NCBI RefSeq assembly: GCF_000517105.1
Contig: NZ_KI912149.1
Span: 839,308-903,307, forward strand
Length of the DNA stretch: 64,000 nucleotides
Source: Fischerella sp. PCC 9605
GTDB taxonomy: Bacteria; Cyanobacteriota; Cyanobacteriia; Cyanobacteriales; Nostocaceae
Reading direction: 5' to 3'
Notes under the pieces: generated by a model
Databases searched by the model: none
Seen by the model: the letters and a program-made list of their open reading frames with translations, nothing else
Told to the model about the DNA's origin: nothing
Part shown: positions 1 to 8,712 of the stretch, piece after piece
How the letters are laid out: each line of letters starts with the position of its first letter
Numbering within the stretch: the stretch's first letter is position 1
Position numbers and translations under genes: made by a program

Positions 1-169
1 TCGCGCTGGTTTGTATGGCTATTATCAGACCTTGGTAGGAGATTTGGAACCAGCCTTTGACTATCCAAATCACATTCAAGCACAGGATGTAAATGACCTA
101 ATGCAAGCCGCTCAAAAGTATCTTTCCCCGGATGCTTACGGCGTGGTTGTGCTTAAGCCACATAGTTAG
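1..169 (+). CDS. M16-family (insulinase-like) peptidase, C-terminal fragment
   Basis: The window opens inside a gene read from base 2 and ending at the TAG at 167-169. The 55 visible residues end in a pattern typical of the C-terminus of M16 zinc peptidases or their inactive partners: an aromatic-rich helix (GLYGYYQ), then DVNDLMQAAQKYLSPDAYGVVVLKP. The last part matches the usual ending in which a helix precedes a strand carrying a V-V-L-K-P motif. The catalytic HxxEH region is outside the window, so activity cannot be judged. The family call rests on this tail only. Confidence 0.55.
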   Translation, partial: RAGLYGYYQTLVGDLEPAFDYPNHIQAQDVNDLMQAAQKYLSPDAYGVVVLKPHS

Positions 170-311
170 TGGTTAGTGGTGAGCTAGCGCGGTCTTGGGG
201 GTTCCCCCCATGAGCGACTAGCGAACCCGAAGGGTTAGTGGTTAGTAGTTAGTGGTTTACTACTTCCCCACTCCCCCCATCTCCCCAAGTTCCCTATTTC
301 CCAATTTCATC
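170..311. repeat. Short tandem repeats of the TTAGTGG/TTAGTAG type
   Basis: Heptad-like units (agttagtggttagtggt and variants) occur at 165-180 and 232-256 around a short GC-rich segment. The same units recur at 8536-8575, 8676-8705 (as the complement) and about 48220-48250. This is the short tandemly repeated (STRR) kind of repeat known from heterocyst-forming cyanobacteria. An upstream in-frame ATG at 252 lies in this material and was rejected as the start of the next gene. Confidence 0.6.
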
Positions 312-1172
312 ATGTGGACTGATATTGATGCCCATATTAGCCAAGTTACTGGCGAAAAATTCCACTCTTCACAACGACGTTCAGTTGGTGGTGGGTGTAT
401 CAACCAAGGTTATGCTGTCTCTGATAGCAAGCGTACCTACTTCATCAAGCTCAACCAAGCTTCTCAAGTTGCCATGTTTGAAGCAGAGGCGGTGGGTTTA
501 GAACAAATGTTTGCCACAGCTACCATCCGGGTTCCCAAACCAATTTGCTGGGGTACAGCTGGTAATTCTGGCTACTTGGTGTTGGAGTGGCTAGAAATGG
601 ATTCGGGTAATAGCAAAGCCTGGGAAGAGATGGGGCGCAAGTTGGCACAGATGCATAAAGCTACCAGTCAGAGCGGTTTTGGCTGGGATATAAATAATAC
701 AATCGGTTCTACACCCCAAATCAATACCTGGACATCCGATTGGGCAGAATTTTTTGGCAAACATCGCCTTGGTTATCAATTTCAGTTGGGAAGGCGGCGA
801 GGAGGTCGTTTTCCACAAGCAGAAGAGTTACTAAAAGCTATTCCCGAACTCTTGGCACACGATCCACAACCTTCTTTAGTACATGGTGATTTATGGGGAG
901 GTAATGCTGGCTGTACCGTACAAGGAGAGCCAGTGATTTTCGATCCTGCCACTTACTTTGGGGACAGAGAAGTTGATATTGCCATGACCGAACTTTTCGG
1001 TGGTTTCCCTGCGGCATTTTATCGGGGTTATGATGAAGTGTTTCCCCTAGATCCAGGATATGAAAAGCGGAAGACTTTGTATAACTTGTATCACATTATC
1101 AATCACTTCAATTTGTTTGGAGGTGGGTATGAATCGCAAGCTAACAGTATGATTGCAAGGATTTTGCGTTAA
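312..1172 (+). CDS. Fructosamine kinase family protein
   Basis: This 286-residue protein belongs to the fructosamine-3-kinase/ketosamine kinase family, which has an aminoglycoside-phosphotransferase-like fold. Members phosphorylate sugar adducts on protein amines and so help deglycate proteins in the cytosol. The catalytic loop LVHGDLWGGN is present at about residues 193-202, and the metal-binding FDPATYFGDREVDIAMTELFGG follows. Length matches the family (about 290). I chose the ATG at 312 (MWTDIDAHIS) because the 20 residues before it are Pro/Ser-rich and derive from upstream repeat DNA. It stands alone between a peptidase gene and nifJ. The substrate is not evident. Confidence 0.85.
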   Translation: MWTDIDAHISQVTGEKFHSSQRRSVGGGCINQGYAVSDSKRTYFIKLNQASQVAMFEAEAVGLEQMFATATIRVPKPICWGTAGNSGYLVLEWLEMDSGNSKAWEEMGRKLAQMHKATSQSGFGWDINNTIGSTPQINTWTSDWAEFFGKHRLGYQFQLGRRRGGRFPQAEELLKAIPELLAHDPQPSLVHGDLWGGNAGCTVQGEPVIFDPATYFGDREVDIAMTELFGGFPAAFYRGYDEVFPLDPGYEKRKTLYNLYHIINHFNLFGGGYESQANSMIARILR

Positions 1173-1796
1173 CCAAGCCTATAAAGCGATCGCTTTTATC
1201 AGAGTTTTTTCAAAAATAAAATAGAAACCTTATATGTAAAAATAGATATCTGAGTAGGTCGGCGTAAATAATTAAAGGTATGTAGTAAGCGCTGTCTTCG
1301 CTGTAGACGCAAAGCGGCTTCTCGCAGAGTAGCCCTTACTATAAGCTAATTTCCAATTTTTACTTTTCTTTACATAGTTTGATTTTTTCTCACCTACTTA
1401 CTTGTAATCGCTGAAATTATAATGATTTTTATAAGAAAAATTTTGCGATAAGTCTTTTTAACTAAAAAACCCTAATTATAAAAAATTCTCGAACCAATAC
1501 CCCAAAAAATTTTCTTTATTTCTCGAAATACCTGCTCAGTAGTAGTTTTTCTATTTGAGTACATTCGTAATTAACATGGATAATCACTTTTTTTAAAGTG
1601 AGATACTATGCATGGTTTTGCTAATGCAACCTAGTTAATAGCAGAAAGCAGGAGGCATTCCTACTCTAAGGGAAAGCCTTTAGCGTACGGGAATGAAAAA
1701 TTAAAAATTAAAAATTCGAGCGATTCAATTTTTAATTTTTTATTCTCAATTTTTCATTCTTTAGGGGGCAAAAGGCAGCTATGCTGGAGGAAATTA
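1173..1796. other. 624-bp intergenic region upstream of nifJ
   Basis: No gene is seen here. At 1302-1335 there is a copy of an interspersed repeat (gtagacgcaaagcggcttct...), related to 6187-6219 inside the metalloprotease gene and to about 54944-54970. The rest is AT-rich and should hold the nifJ promoter. A long inverted repeat (1691-1759) lies just before the nifJ ribosome-binding site GGAGG at 1786-1790. I could not identify a convincing NtcA site or sigma70 promoter by eye. Confidence 0.6.
1691..1759. repeat. AT-rich inverted repeat before nifJ
   Basis: GAATGAAAAATT at the left end is matched by AATTTTTCATTC at the right end, with further AAAAATTAAAAATT / AATTTTTAATTTTT pairing inside. 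It ends about 25 bases before the Shine-Dalgarno sequence. It would form a long hairpin in the nifJ leader, so it could affect transcription or mRNA stability, but it also looks like dispersed repeat material. Confidence 0.55.
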
Positions 1797-4700
1797 ATGA
1801 ACAAAACCTTTGCAACCATCGATGGGAATGAGGCTGTAGCCCGTATTGCTTACCGCTTAAGTGAAGTCATAGCCATTTATCCCATCACTCCCTCTTCAGC
1901 AATGGGTGAATGGGCAGACACTTGGTCGGCAGATGGTCGTCCCAACCTGTGGGGTATGGTTCCGAGTGTAATTGAGATGCAGAGTGAAGGAGGAGCTGCT
2001 GCTGCTGTACATGGGGCGTTGCAAACGGGTTCCCTGACAACTACCTTCACCTCATCGCAGGGATTATTATTAATGATTCCTAACTTGTACAAAATGGCAG
2101 GTGAATTGACTGGTGTCGTTATCCATGTTGCAGCCCGTTCTCTGGCTACCCATGCTTTATCAATTTTTGGCGACCATAGTGATGTCATGGCAGCCCGTGG
2201 TACTGGCTTTGCCCTGCTGTGTTCTGCCTCGGTGCAGGAAGCGCACGACTTTGCCCTTATTGCCCAAGCTGCTACTCTGGTGGCGCGAGTGCCGTTTATG
2301 CACTTTTTTGACGGCTTTCGCACTTCTCATGAAATTCAGAAAGTGCAACTGTTAAAAGACAACGACATTCAAACACTAATTGATCCGGAATTAATACTTG
2401 CCCACCGCGATCGTGCTTTAAGCCCAGACCATCCAGTGTTGCGGGGAACAGCCCAAAACCCCGATGTCTACTTCCAAGCCCGCGAACGCGTTAACCCTTA
2501 CTACGATGCCTGTGCCAAAATTGTTCAGCAAGTCATGGATAAATTTGGAGAACGCACAGGACGGTATTACCAAATTTATGAATACCACGGAGCAAGGGAT
2601 GCCGATCGCGTTATTGTGCTGATGGGTTCAGGCTGCGAGACAGTGCATGAAACTGTTGATTACCTCAATGCCCGTGGCGAAAAAGTAGGTGTAGTGAAAG
2701 TGAGGCTCTATCGCCCCTTTGACGCCCAACGGTTTGTACAAATTTTACCAAAAACAACAAAGGCGATCGCAGTTCTCGATCGCAGTAAAGAACCTGGAAG
2801 CATCGGAGAACCGATGTATTTAGATGTGGTCGCAGCTATCAATGAAGCTTGGAGTGGAGGAGATGAAGATGATCGAGGAAGTGGGAGAACTTCTTGCCTC
2901 CTCCGTCCTAAAATCGTCGGTGGTCGCTACGGTCTTTCCTCCAAAGAATTTACCCCGGCGATGGTGCGGGCAATTTTCGACAATCTGGCACAACATTACC
3001 CGAAAAACCACTTTACTATTGGTATCAACGACGACGTTAGCCACACTTCCCTAACCTTCGACTCTAACTTCTCTACCGAAGCAGATAACGTTGTTCGAGC
3101 AATGTTCTATGGGTTGGGTTCTGATGGCACAGTGGGTGCAAACAAAAACTCGATCAAAATTATTGGCGAAGAAACTGACAACTACGCCCAAGGCTATTTT
3201 GTCTACGACTCGAAGAAATCTGGCTCGATGACCGTCTCTCATCTGCGTTTCGGCCCGCAGCCAATTCGCTCTACCTACCTGATTGACAAAGCTAATTTCA
3301 TTGGTTGCCATCAGTGGGTACTTCTGGAACGTGTGGATGTGCTCAAAGCTGCTGTGCCTGGGGCAACATTTCTACTTAATAGTCCCCACGGTGCCGATAC
3401 TGTCTGGCAACATTTACCAATTGGAGTGCAGCGGCAGATTATCGAGAAAAAACTAAAATTTTATGTTATTGATGCTACTAAAGTTGCCCGTGAGAGTGGC
3501 ATGGGTGGACGAATTAATACAGTAATGCAAGTATGCTTTTTTGCCTTAGCAGGGGTTTTACCCCAGGAGGAAGCGATCGCCAAAATTAAGCAGGCAATTG
3601 CAAAGACTTACGGTAAGAAAGGGGCGGAAGTTGTCCGCATGAATTTGCAAGCAGTAGACCGGACGCTGGAAAATTTTCATAAGGTCGATGTTCCCAGATG
3701 GGGAGATGCAGAGAGGGGGAAGGGGGGGGCCCCACTTTGTGGGGATAAGGGGCAATGGGGTGATGGGGTGATGGGGAGATGGGGAGAAATCCAAAATCTT
3801 GCGAGTGCGCCGGAGTTTGTGCGAGAAGTTCTCGGTAAAATGATGGCTTGGCAGGGGGATGAGTTACCTGTGAGTGCCTTACCAGTAGATGGCACTTTTC
3901 CCACAGGTACCTCTCAATGGGAAAAACGCAATATAGCAATAGAAATTCCTGTTTGGGAACCCGATGTCTGCGTACAGTGCAGTAAGTGTGTGATGGTTTG
4001 TCCCCATGCTGCGATTCGCAGCAAGATTTATACAGTAGGTGAGTTAAATAAAGCTCCTGTTACCTTCAAATCAACCCATGCCAAAGATAAAGACTTTGCC
4101 GGACAGCAATTTACCATCCAGGTAGCACCGGAAGACTGTACGGGATGCGGTATTTGCGTAGATATTTGTCCTGCTAAAAATAAATTACAGCCAGAAAGCA
4201 AGGCGATTAATATGAAACCGCAGCTACCTTTGCGGGAGCAAGAGCGGGAAAATTGGAATTTCTTTTTAAATTTACCAAACCCTGATCGACGCCAACTAAA
4301 ACTCAATCAAATTCGCCAACAACAACTGCAAGAACCATTGTTTGAATTTTCTGGTGCTTGTGCGGGTTGTGGCGAGACGCCTTATTTAAAATTATTAACA
4401 CAACTATTTGGCGATCGCGCTATGATTGCTAACGCCACAGGTTGTTCTTCTATCTATGGCGGTAATCTGCCCACAACTCCTTGGACAAAGAACAGTGATG
4501 GTAGGGGGCCTGCATGGTCTAATAGTTTATTTGAAGATAACGCCGAATTCGGTTTTGGCTTTCGCCTCTCCCTCGATAAACATGCTGAATATGCTACCCA
4601 ATTGTTGCTGGAATTGGGGAATGGGGAATGGAAAAGGGGGAAGGGGGAAGGGGGAATGGGAAATGGAAAAGATTTTCAAAAGCTTATTCCGCCTGATTTG

Positions 4701-5537
4701 GTTCAGTCTATACTAAATGCTCCCCAAAATACTCAAGCAGACATATATGAGCAAAGACACAGAATAGCATTATTGAAACAACTATTAGATGAAATTTTGA
4801 TTGATGTAGAGACGCGCTATGGTGCGTCTCTACAAATAAAATCCCAAATCCAAAATCTTAAATCCCTTGCTGACTACCTTGTTAAAAAGAGTGTCTGGAT
4901 TGTTGGCGGTGACGGTTGGGCATATGATATCGACTTTGGCGGACTTGATCATGTACTTGCCAGTGGTCGCAATGTGAATGTTCTGGTAATGGATACAGAA
5001 GTATATTCCAATACAGGTGGTCAATCTTCCAAAGCAACTCCACGAGCTGCTGTTGCCAAGTTTGCTGCCAGTGGTAAGCCAGCCGCCAAGAAAGATTTAG
5101 GACTAATCGCCATGAGCTACGGTAATGTCTACGTGGCAAGTGTAGCATTAGGCGCACGAGATGAGCATACCCTCAAGGCGTTTTTAGAAGCCGAAGCCTA
5201 CGACGGGCCATCGCTAATTATTGCCTACAGCCATTGCATTGCCCACGGCATCAATATGACCACAGCGATGAGCAACCAAAAAGCATTGATAGAATCAGGT
5301 CGCTGGTTGCTGTATCGGTACAATCCAGAGTTGCGAAAACAGGGTAAGAATCCCTTGCAGTTGGATATGCGACAGCCGAAGCAGTCACCAGAACAATCAA
5401 TGTATCAAGAAAATCGCTTCAAAATGCTTGCTAAGAGCAAACCCGAACTCGCCAAAAACTTACTGCAACAAGCACAAGCGGAAGTAAATGCACGTTGGCA
5501 GTTGTATGAGTACCTGGCAGCACGCCCAATAGGATAG
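1797..5537 (+). CDS. nifJ: Pyruvate:ferredoxin (flavodoxin) oxidoreductase
   Basis: This single-chain PFOR of 1246 residues oxidises pyruvate with CoA to acetyl-CoA and CO2 and passes electrons to ferredoxin or flavodoxin. In cyanobacteria it is linked to nitrogen fixation or fermentation. In order: the N-terminal pyruvate/TPP domain with YPITPSS (about 29), the EPGSIGEP domain II motif (about 340), two ferredoxin-type clusters CVQCSKC...CP (from 725) and CTGCGIC...CP (from 781), the proximal cluster CAGCGETP (from 855), and the TPP-binding GGDGWAYDI (from 1037) with NTGGQSS. The start has a good GGAGG six bases upstream. It is about 50 residues longer than usual. The excess lies in low-complexity stretches at about residues 635-668, 941-961 and 1004-1022, which are dispersed repeats read in frame. 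The key cluster cysteines are intact. Confidence 0.96.
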   Translation: MNKTFATIDGNEAVARIAYRLSEVIAIYPITPSSAMGEWADTWSADGRPNLWGMVPSVIEMQSEGGAAAAVHGALQTGSLTTTFTSSQGLLLMIPNLYKMAGELTGVVIHVAARSLATHALSIFGDHSDVMAARGTGFALLCSASVQEAHDFALIAQAATLVARVPFMHFFDGFRTSHEIQKVQLLKDNDIQTLIDPELILAHRDRALSPDHPVLRGTAQNPDVYFQARERVNPYYDACAKIVQQVMDKFGERTGRYYQIYEYHGARDADRVIVLMGSGCETVHETVDYLNARGEKVGVVKVRLYRPFDAQRFVQILPKTTKAIAVLDRSKEPGSIGEPMYLDVVAAINEAWSGGDEDDRGSGRTSCLLRPKIVGGRYGLSSKEFTPAMVRAIFDNLAQHYPKNHFTIGINDDVSHTSLTFDSNFSTEADNVVRAMFYGLGSDGTVGANKNSIKIIGEETDNYAQGYFVYDSKKSGSMTVSHLRFGPQPIRSTYLIDKANFIGCHQWVLLERVDVLKAAVPGATFLLNSPHGADTVWQHLPIGVQRQIIEKKLKFYVIDATKVARESGMGGRINTVMQVCFFALAGVLPQEEAIAKIKQAIAKTYGKKGAEVVRMNLQAVDRTLENFHKVDVPRWGDAERGKGGAPLCGDKGQWGDGVMGRWGEIQNLASAPEFVREVLGKMMAWQGDELPVSALPVDGTFPTGTSQWEKRNIAIEIPVWEPDVCVQCSKCVMVCPHAAIRSKIYTVGELNKAPVTFKSTHAKDKDFAGQQFTIQVAPEDCTGCGICVDICPAKNKLQPESKAINMKPQLPLREQERENWNFFLNLPNPDRRQLKLNQIRQQQLQEPLFEFSGACAGCGETPYLKLLTQLFGDRAMIANATGCSSIYGGNLPTTPWTKNSDGRGPAWSNSLFEDNAEFGFGFRLSLDKHAEYATQLLLELGNGEWKRGKGEGGMGNGKDFQKLIPPDLVQSILNAPQNTQADIYEQRHRIALLKQLLDEILIDVETRYGASLQIKSQIQNLKSLADYLVKKSVWIVGGDGWAYDIDFGGLDHVLASGRNVNVLVMDTEVYSNTGGQSSKATPRAAVAKFAASGKPAAKKDLGLIAMSYGNVYVASVALGARDEHTLKAFLEAEAYDGPSLIIAYSHCIAHGINMTTAMSNQKALIESGRWLLYRYNPELRKQGKNPLQLDMRQPKQSPEQSMYQENRFKMLAKSKPELAKNLLQQAQAEVNARWQLYEYLAARPIG
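3699..3800. repeat. G-rich dispersed repeat inside nifJ
   Basis: Reads gggagatg...ggggataaggggcaatggggtgatgggg..., including a GGCCCCAC/GTGGGG hairpin. The same kind of sequence occurs between genes at 30173-30240. Here it is translated in frame as a Gly/Trp/Arg-rich linker between the third domain and the ferredoxin-like domain of NifJ. Confidence 0.7.
4806..4833. repeat. Palindromic repeat (GTAGAGACGC type) inside nifJ
   Basis: A 28-base imperfect palindrome whose arms are GTAGAGACGCGCTA and its near complement. A perfect version is at 6375-6402, and a variant with a longer loop is at 62872-62904. It is followed at 4834-4862 by a caaatccaaaatctt segment that resembles the right end of the MITEs at 8582-8673 and 40819-40964. 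All of it is translated in frame within NifJ domain VI. Confidence 0.75.
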
Positions 5538-5545
5538 GGTGAGAG

Positions 5546-6430
5546 TTAAGAATTTAAAGACCATCCCAAACTCGTAGGCTGTTCATAAACTCGCTTTAAG
5601 GTATTCACATCTCTTGGAGAAATTGGCGGCGGGTTGCGAACTTGAGAAAAGTATAAAGCATCGCTTTGTAGCGGACTATGTCCCCATATTCCCAAGGCGT
5701 GGCCTAGTTCGTGGCGAGCAGCAGCTAAAAGGTATTTACCTGTTTGGCTGGGACTTAATAGAATCGTAAAACGATGGTATAAATTTTGATTTTTATTATA
5801 TAAATCGCAAGTAGTTTGGGCAGAACGCGCACGGGGAATTTTACTACCAGGAGAAGTTTGCAGAGGAGGAGCTTTTCTGATAACTGTGATATCAGCTACT
5901 TCTGGTTTTTCGATTACTTGTAGAGGTAAATAAGCGCTCCAATCCCGGACAGCTTGTAAAACTTCGTTGACCCATGCTTCCGCTTGCTTGGCGTCTATTG
6001 TTTTTGGAGTTTCTACGTAAACTTTAACGGGAAATTGCGACCAAATTAAATAGCCTACTTGCGTTGGTGCAATTTGAGAGAAGTAGTCATCACTGTTTGT
6101 ACTATCTTGCCAGTTTGCTAGTGTTGGCGGTAGGGGATGGGATTTGGCGGGAGGTAGGGAGGTGGGGTGATGGGGAGGTGGGGTGTAGACGCGCAAGCGG
6201 CTTCCCGTAGGGTAGGGGTGATGGGGAGGTGGGGAGAGTGGGAGAGGGGGAGAGTATGAAAAATTAGCAAATGACTGCGCGTTAGTCAAGATAACGAGCA
6301 GTCCTGTACTAATAGCCAATCCTATAATTGCCAGTAAACGTCGCCAAAGGAAAATTGTTGAGATGTTGGTTGTTGTAGAGACGTGCCATGGCACGTCTCT
6401 ACATTGGTTAGTGGTTGCTTGTCTCCTCAT
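5546..6430 (-). CDS. Matrixin-like zinc metalloprotease, membrane-anchored
   Basis: About 295 residues. A predicted N-terminal membrane segment (WRRLLAIIGLAISTGLLVIL) precedes a Pro/His-rich linker and a C-terminal domain with the extended zinc motif HELGHALGIWGH. The latter is typical of matrixin/metzincin peptidases, so an extracytoplasmic protease is likely. I placed the start at the ATG at 6430, which has GGGGAG eight bases upstream. Reading further upstream would overlap secG. The linker (PPPHHPYPTGSRLRV...) and the residues around VPWHVS are encoded by dispersed repeats (6130-6245 and the palindrome at 6375-6402). The substrate is unknown, and a GTG at 6397 is an alternative start. Confidence 0.7.
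   Translation of the reverse strand: MRRQATTNQCRDVPWHVSTTTNISTIFLWRRLLAIIGLAISTGLLVILTNAQSFANFSYSPPLPLSPPPHHPYPTGSRLRVYTPPPHHPTSLPPAKSHPLPPTLANWQDSTNSDDYFSQIAPTQVGYLIWSQFPVKVYVETPKTIDAKQAEAWVNEVLQAVRDWSAYLPLQVIEKPEVADITVIRKAPPLQTSPGSKIPRARSAQTTCDLYNKNQNLYHRFTILLSPSQTGKYLLAAARHELGHALGIWGHSPLQSDALYFSQVRNPPPISPRDVNTLKRVYEQPTSLGWSLNS
6375..6402. repeat. Perfect 28-bp palindrome (GTAGAGACGTGCCA / TGGCACGTCTCTAC)
   Basis: Two perfectly complementary 14-base arms meet without a loop. This is the intact form of the family seen in nifJ (4806-4833) and after the hli gene (62872-62904). It lies within the N-terminal coding part of the metalloprotease gene. Confidence 0.85.
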
Positions 6431-6456
6431 CTCCGGTTCTCCCCATCTCCCCATCC

Positions 6457-6690
6457 CTATTTGGGGAGCCAACCAGCACTCAAAACCACGGATAAACCGA
6501 GAAAAACGACTGTCAGCGCCCATGTAACTCGGTTCAATGTGTTTTCTGCACTTTTGGTACTGCTAAACAACTGGGCTTGTCCGCCAATGGCTCCGATGCC
6601 ATCTCCTTTGGGGCTATGCAGTAACACTAAGACAATCAAAGCGATCGCCGAAAAAACCCAAATGCCTTGTACGATGTTAGAAACGGTCAT
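6457..6690 (-). CDS. secG: Preprotein translocase subunit SecG
   Basis: A 77-residue protein with two hydrophobic helices (VQGIWVFSAIALIVLVLLHSPKG and WALTVVFLGLSVVLSAGWL) separated by the conserved loop GDGIGAIGGQAQLFSSTKSAENTLNR. This is the SecG signature. It is the small, non-essential subunit of the SecYEG channel in cytoplasmic and thylakoid membranes. It follows gpmI on the same strand, 81 bases downstream, an arrangement I recall from other cyanobacteria, so the two may be co-transcribed. Confidence 0.93.
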   Translation of the reverse strand: MTVSNIVQGIWVFSAIALIVLVLLHSPKGDGIGAIGGQAQLFSSTKSAENTLNRVTWALTVVFLGLSVVLSAGWLPK

Positions 6691-6771
6691 AGTAGCAATG
6701 TAGTTATGAATTATGAATTATGAATTATGAATCGTATTAAATTCTCATTCATAATTCACATTATTAACTTT

Positions 6772-8370
6772 TTACAGTCTAACTTCCACGGGAGTGCGAG
6801 ATAATTTTACTTCATACTCTGTGGGTTGTAGCAGCGATCGCCCTGTCATTTCTGGTGGCTGAGGCAGCTGTAAAATCTGCAAAATCGTAGGGGCAATGTC
6901 GGCTAACTTGCCATCGCTTCGCAAGGCAACATTTCCGCCATGTCCGGGAATTTTTGCTTGTTCTCCTTCCACGACGATTAGAGGAACTGGGTTGGTAGTG
7001 TGGGCTGTCCAGGGATTTCCCCTCTCATCGATCATATGTTCGGCGTTGCCGTGGTCAGCAGTAATAATTGCTGTACCTCCAGCTTTGCTCACACTTGCCA
7101 GCAGGCGTGCTAAACAGCTATCCACAGTTTCTATGGCTTGAATCGTAGCTTCCATCTTACCTGTGTGTCCCACCATGTCTGGATTGGCATAGTTAATCAC
7201 AATTAAGGAGTAGATGCCCTTTTCAATCGCTGCTACTGCTATGTCTGTAACTGCTTCGGCTGACATGTTTGGTGCTTTGTCATAAGTAGCAACCATCGGA
7301 CTGTTTACTAGTTCCCGGTCTTCTCCTGGGAAAGGTTCCTCTAGTCCGCCATTCAAGAAGTAGGTGACGTGAGCGTATTTCTCGGTTTCAGCGGTGCGAA
7401 ACTGCTTGAGACCGTGCTGGGAAATTACTTCTCCTAAAATATTACTCAGATTCTGCGGTTCAAAGGCAACCTTTACTGGTAAATCTGGGTCATACTGCGT
7501 AAAGGTGACAAAGGACAATGGCGCGATCGCCTGTCTTTCAAAACCGTTAAACTCTGGATTGACGAAAGCTTGGGTGAGTTGTCTGGCGCGGTCGGGGCGG
7601 AAGTTAAAAAATATTACCCCATCTCCTGGTTCTATCGCACCGGGTGCAATGCGTATGGGGGCGATGAACTCGTCTGTGACACCCTCTGCATAGGATGCTT
7701 GCAGAACTTCCACAGCAGAACGACCATTGCTGGGGCTATCTTGCGTCATCACATCATAGGCGCGTTTAGTCCGATCCCAACGGCGATCGCGATCCATCGC
7801 ATAATAACGACCACTAAGGGTAACTATGCGTCCGATGCCAATCCGGTCTATATAGTTTTGGATGAGTGCAATTGCCTTGACACCATCTGTTGGGGCGGTA
7901 TCGCGACCATCTGTGATGGCATGTATGCATATTTCCGAAATTCCCTGACTTTTCGCTAAGTCAAGTAGTCCGAATAGATGACTGACGTGCGAGTGTACCC
8001 CACCCTCAGAACAAAGCCCGACTATATGCAGCTTGCCATTGCGATTCTTGACTTCTTGGCAAATACTGACAAGTGCTGGGTTCTTGAGAATGGAACCGTC
8101 TTCTACCGCATCGGAAATGCGTACTAACTCTTGGGGTACAACCCTCCCAGCACCAATGTTCAAATGACCAACTTCAGAGTTGCCCATTTGACCCTCTGGC
8201 AATCCCACTGCTTTTCCGGATGTGCGGATCAGGGTGTGCGGATATGCTGCCCATAAGCTATCCATTACCGGAGTTTTAGCAGCTGCAATAGCATTTCCTT
8301 GTGTCTCCTCGCAGTAGCCCCATCCGTCTAAAATGACTAGCACCACGGGAGCAACAGGTGCTTTGGTCAT
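6772..8370 (-). CDS. gpmI: 2,3-bisphosphoglycerate-independent phosphoglycerate mutase
   Basis: A 532-residue cofactor-independent mutase that interconverts 3- and 2-phosphoglycerate in lower glycolysis, using two metal ions and a phosphoserine. Visible signatures: N-terminal VVLVILDGWGYCEE with the metal-binding Asp, the active-site Ser in GQMGNSEVGHLNIGAGR, AITDGRDTAP, and the C-terminal ITADHGNAEHMID metal ligands. Length and motif order are normal. The start at 8370 is conventional (MTKAPVAPVVLVILDGWG). It heads a probable gpmI-secG unit. Confidence 0.96.
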   Translation of the reverse strand: MTKAPVAPVVLVILDGWGYCEETQGNAIAAAKTPVMDSLWAAYPHTLIRTSGKAVGLPEGQMGNSEVGHLNIGAGRVVPQELVRISDAVEDGSILKNPALVSICQEVKNRNGKLHIVGLCSEGGVHSHVSHLFGLLDLAKSQGISEICIHAITDGRDTAPTDGVKAIALIQNYIDRIGIGRIVTLSGRYYAMDRDRRWDRTKRAYDVMTQDSPSNGRSAVEVLQASYAEGVTDEFIAPIRIAPGAIEPGDGVIFFNFRPDRARQLTQAFVNPEFNGFERQAIAPLSFVTFTQYDPDLPVKVAFEPQNLSNILGEVISQHGLKQFRTAETEKYAHVTYFLNGGLEEPFPGEDRELVNSPMVATYDKAPNMSAEAVTDIAVAAIEKGIYSLIVINYANPDMVGHTGKMEATIQAIETVDSCLARLLASVSKAGGTAIITADHGNAEHMIDERGNPWTAHTTNPVPLIVVEGEQAKIPGHGGNVALRSDGKLADIAPTILQILQLPQPPEMTGRSLLQPTEYEVKLSRTPVEVRL

Positions 8371-8712
8371 AATAAAATTGCCCTTTACTTTTTGTAATAC
8401 CCGAATGATACCACTGCTAATGGAAGCCGCAAGTAGATTTGTGCCTATTAACTTATTTTATAAGAGTATTTCGATTTTTTAGATATTTCTTAAAGTTTAG
8501 CAATTTTTTCTTAATTTTTGTGGTATTGGTTGGCTGTTAGTGGTTAGTAGTTAGTGGTTAGTAGTTAGTAGTTGGTTGTTATACCAATTTTAAAAAAGAA
8601 TGCGACAGATGGATTTACAGAACTCTTATGCAGAAAGAGTTTCCCAATCCAAAATCTAAAATCCAAAATGGTATTACCCACTAACCACTATCTACTAACT
8701 ACTAACATTCTC
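8371..8712. other. 342-bp intergenic region with heptad repeats and a MITE
   Basis: Between two minus-strand genes. It contains AT-rich DNA that should include the gpmI promoter (8371-8520), TTAGTGG/TTAGTAG tandem units (8536-8575 and, inverted, 8676-8705), and a 92-bp MITE-like element between them (8582-8673). No gene is seen. Confidence 0.65.
8582..8673 (+). mobile_element. MITE-like element, TACCAATTT family, copy A
   Basis: A 92-bp element that starts TACCAATTTTAAAAAA and ends AATCCAAAATGGTA, so the ends are inverted (TACCAATTT versus TACCATTTT). It is flanked by TTA on both sides (8579-8581 and 8674-8676), consistent with a 3-bp target duplication. It shares the internal GCGACAGATGGATT and the AATCCAAAATCTAAAATCC end with copy B at 40819-40964. 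It encodes no protein and would be non-autonomous. Confidence 0.7.

Noticed and set aside
170-256. Possible CRISPR-like array from TTAGTGG repeats
   Set aside because: Units are only about 7 bp, directly adjacent and without spacers; this is a short tandem repeat.
1877-2323. 148-codon minus-strand frame inside nifJ
   Set aside because: Antisense shadow of conserved NifJ coding sequence.
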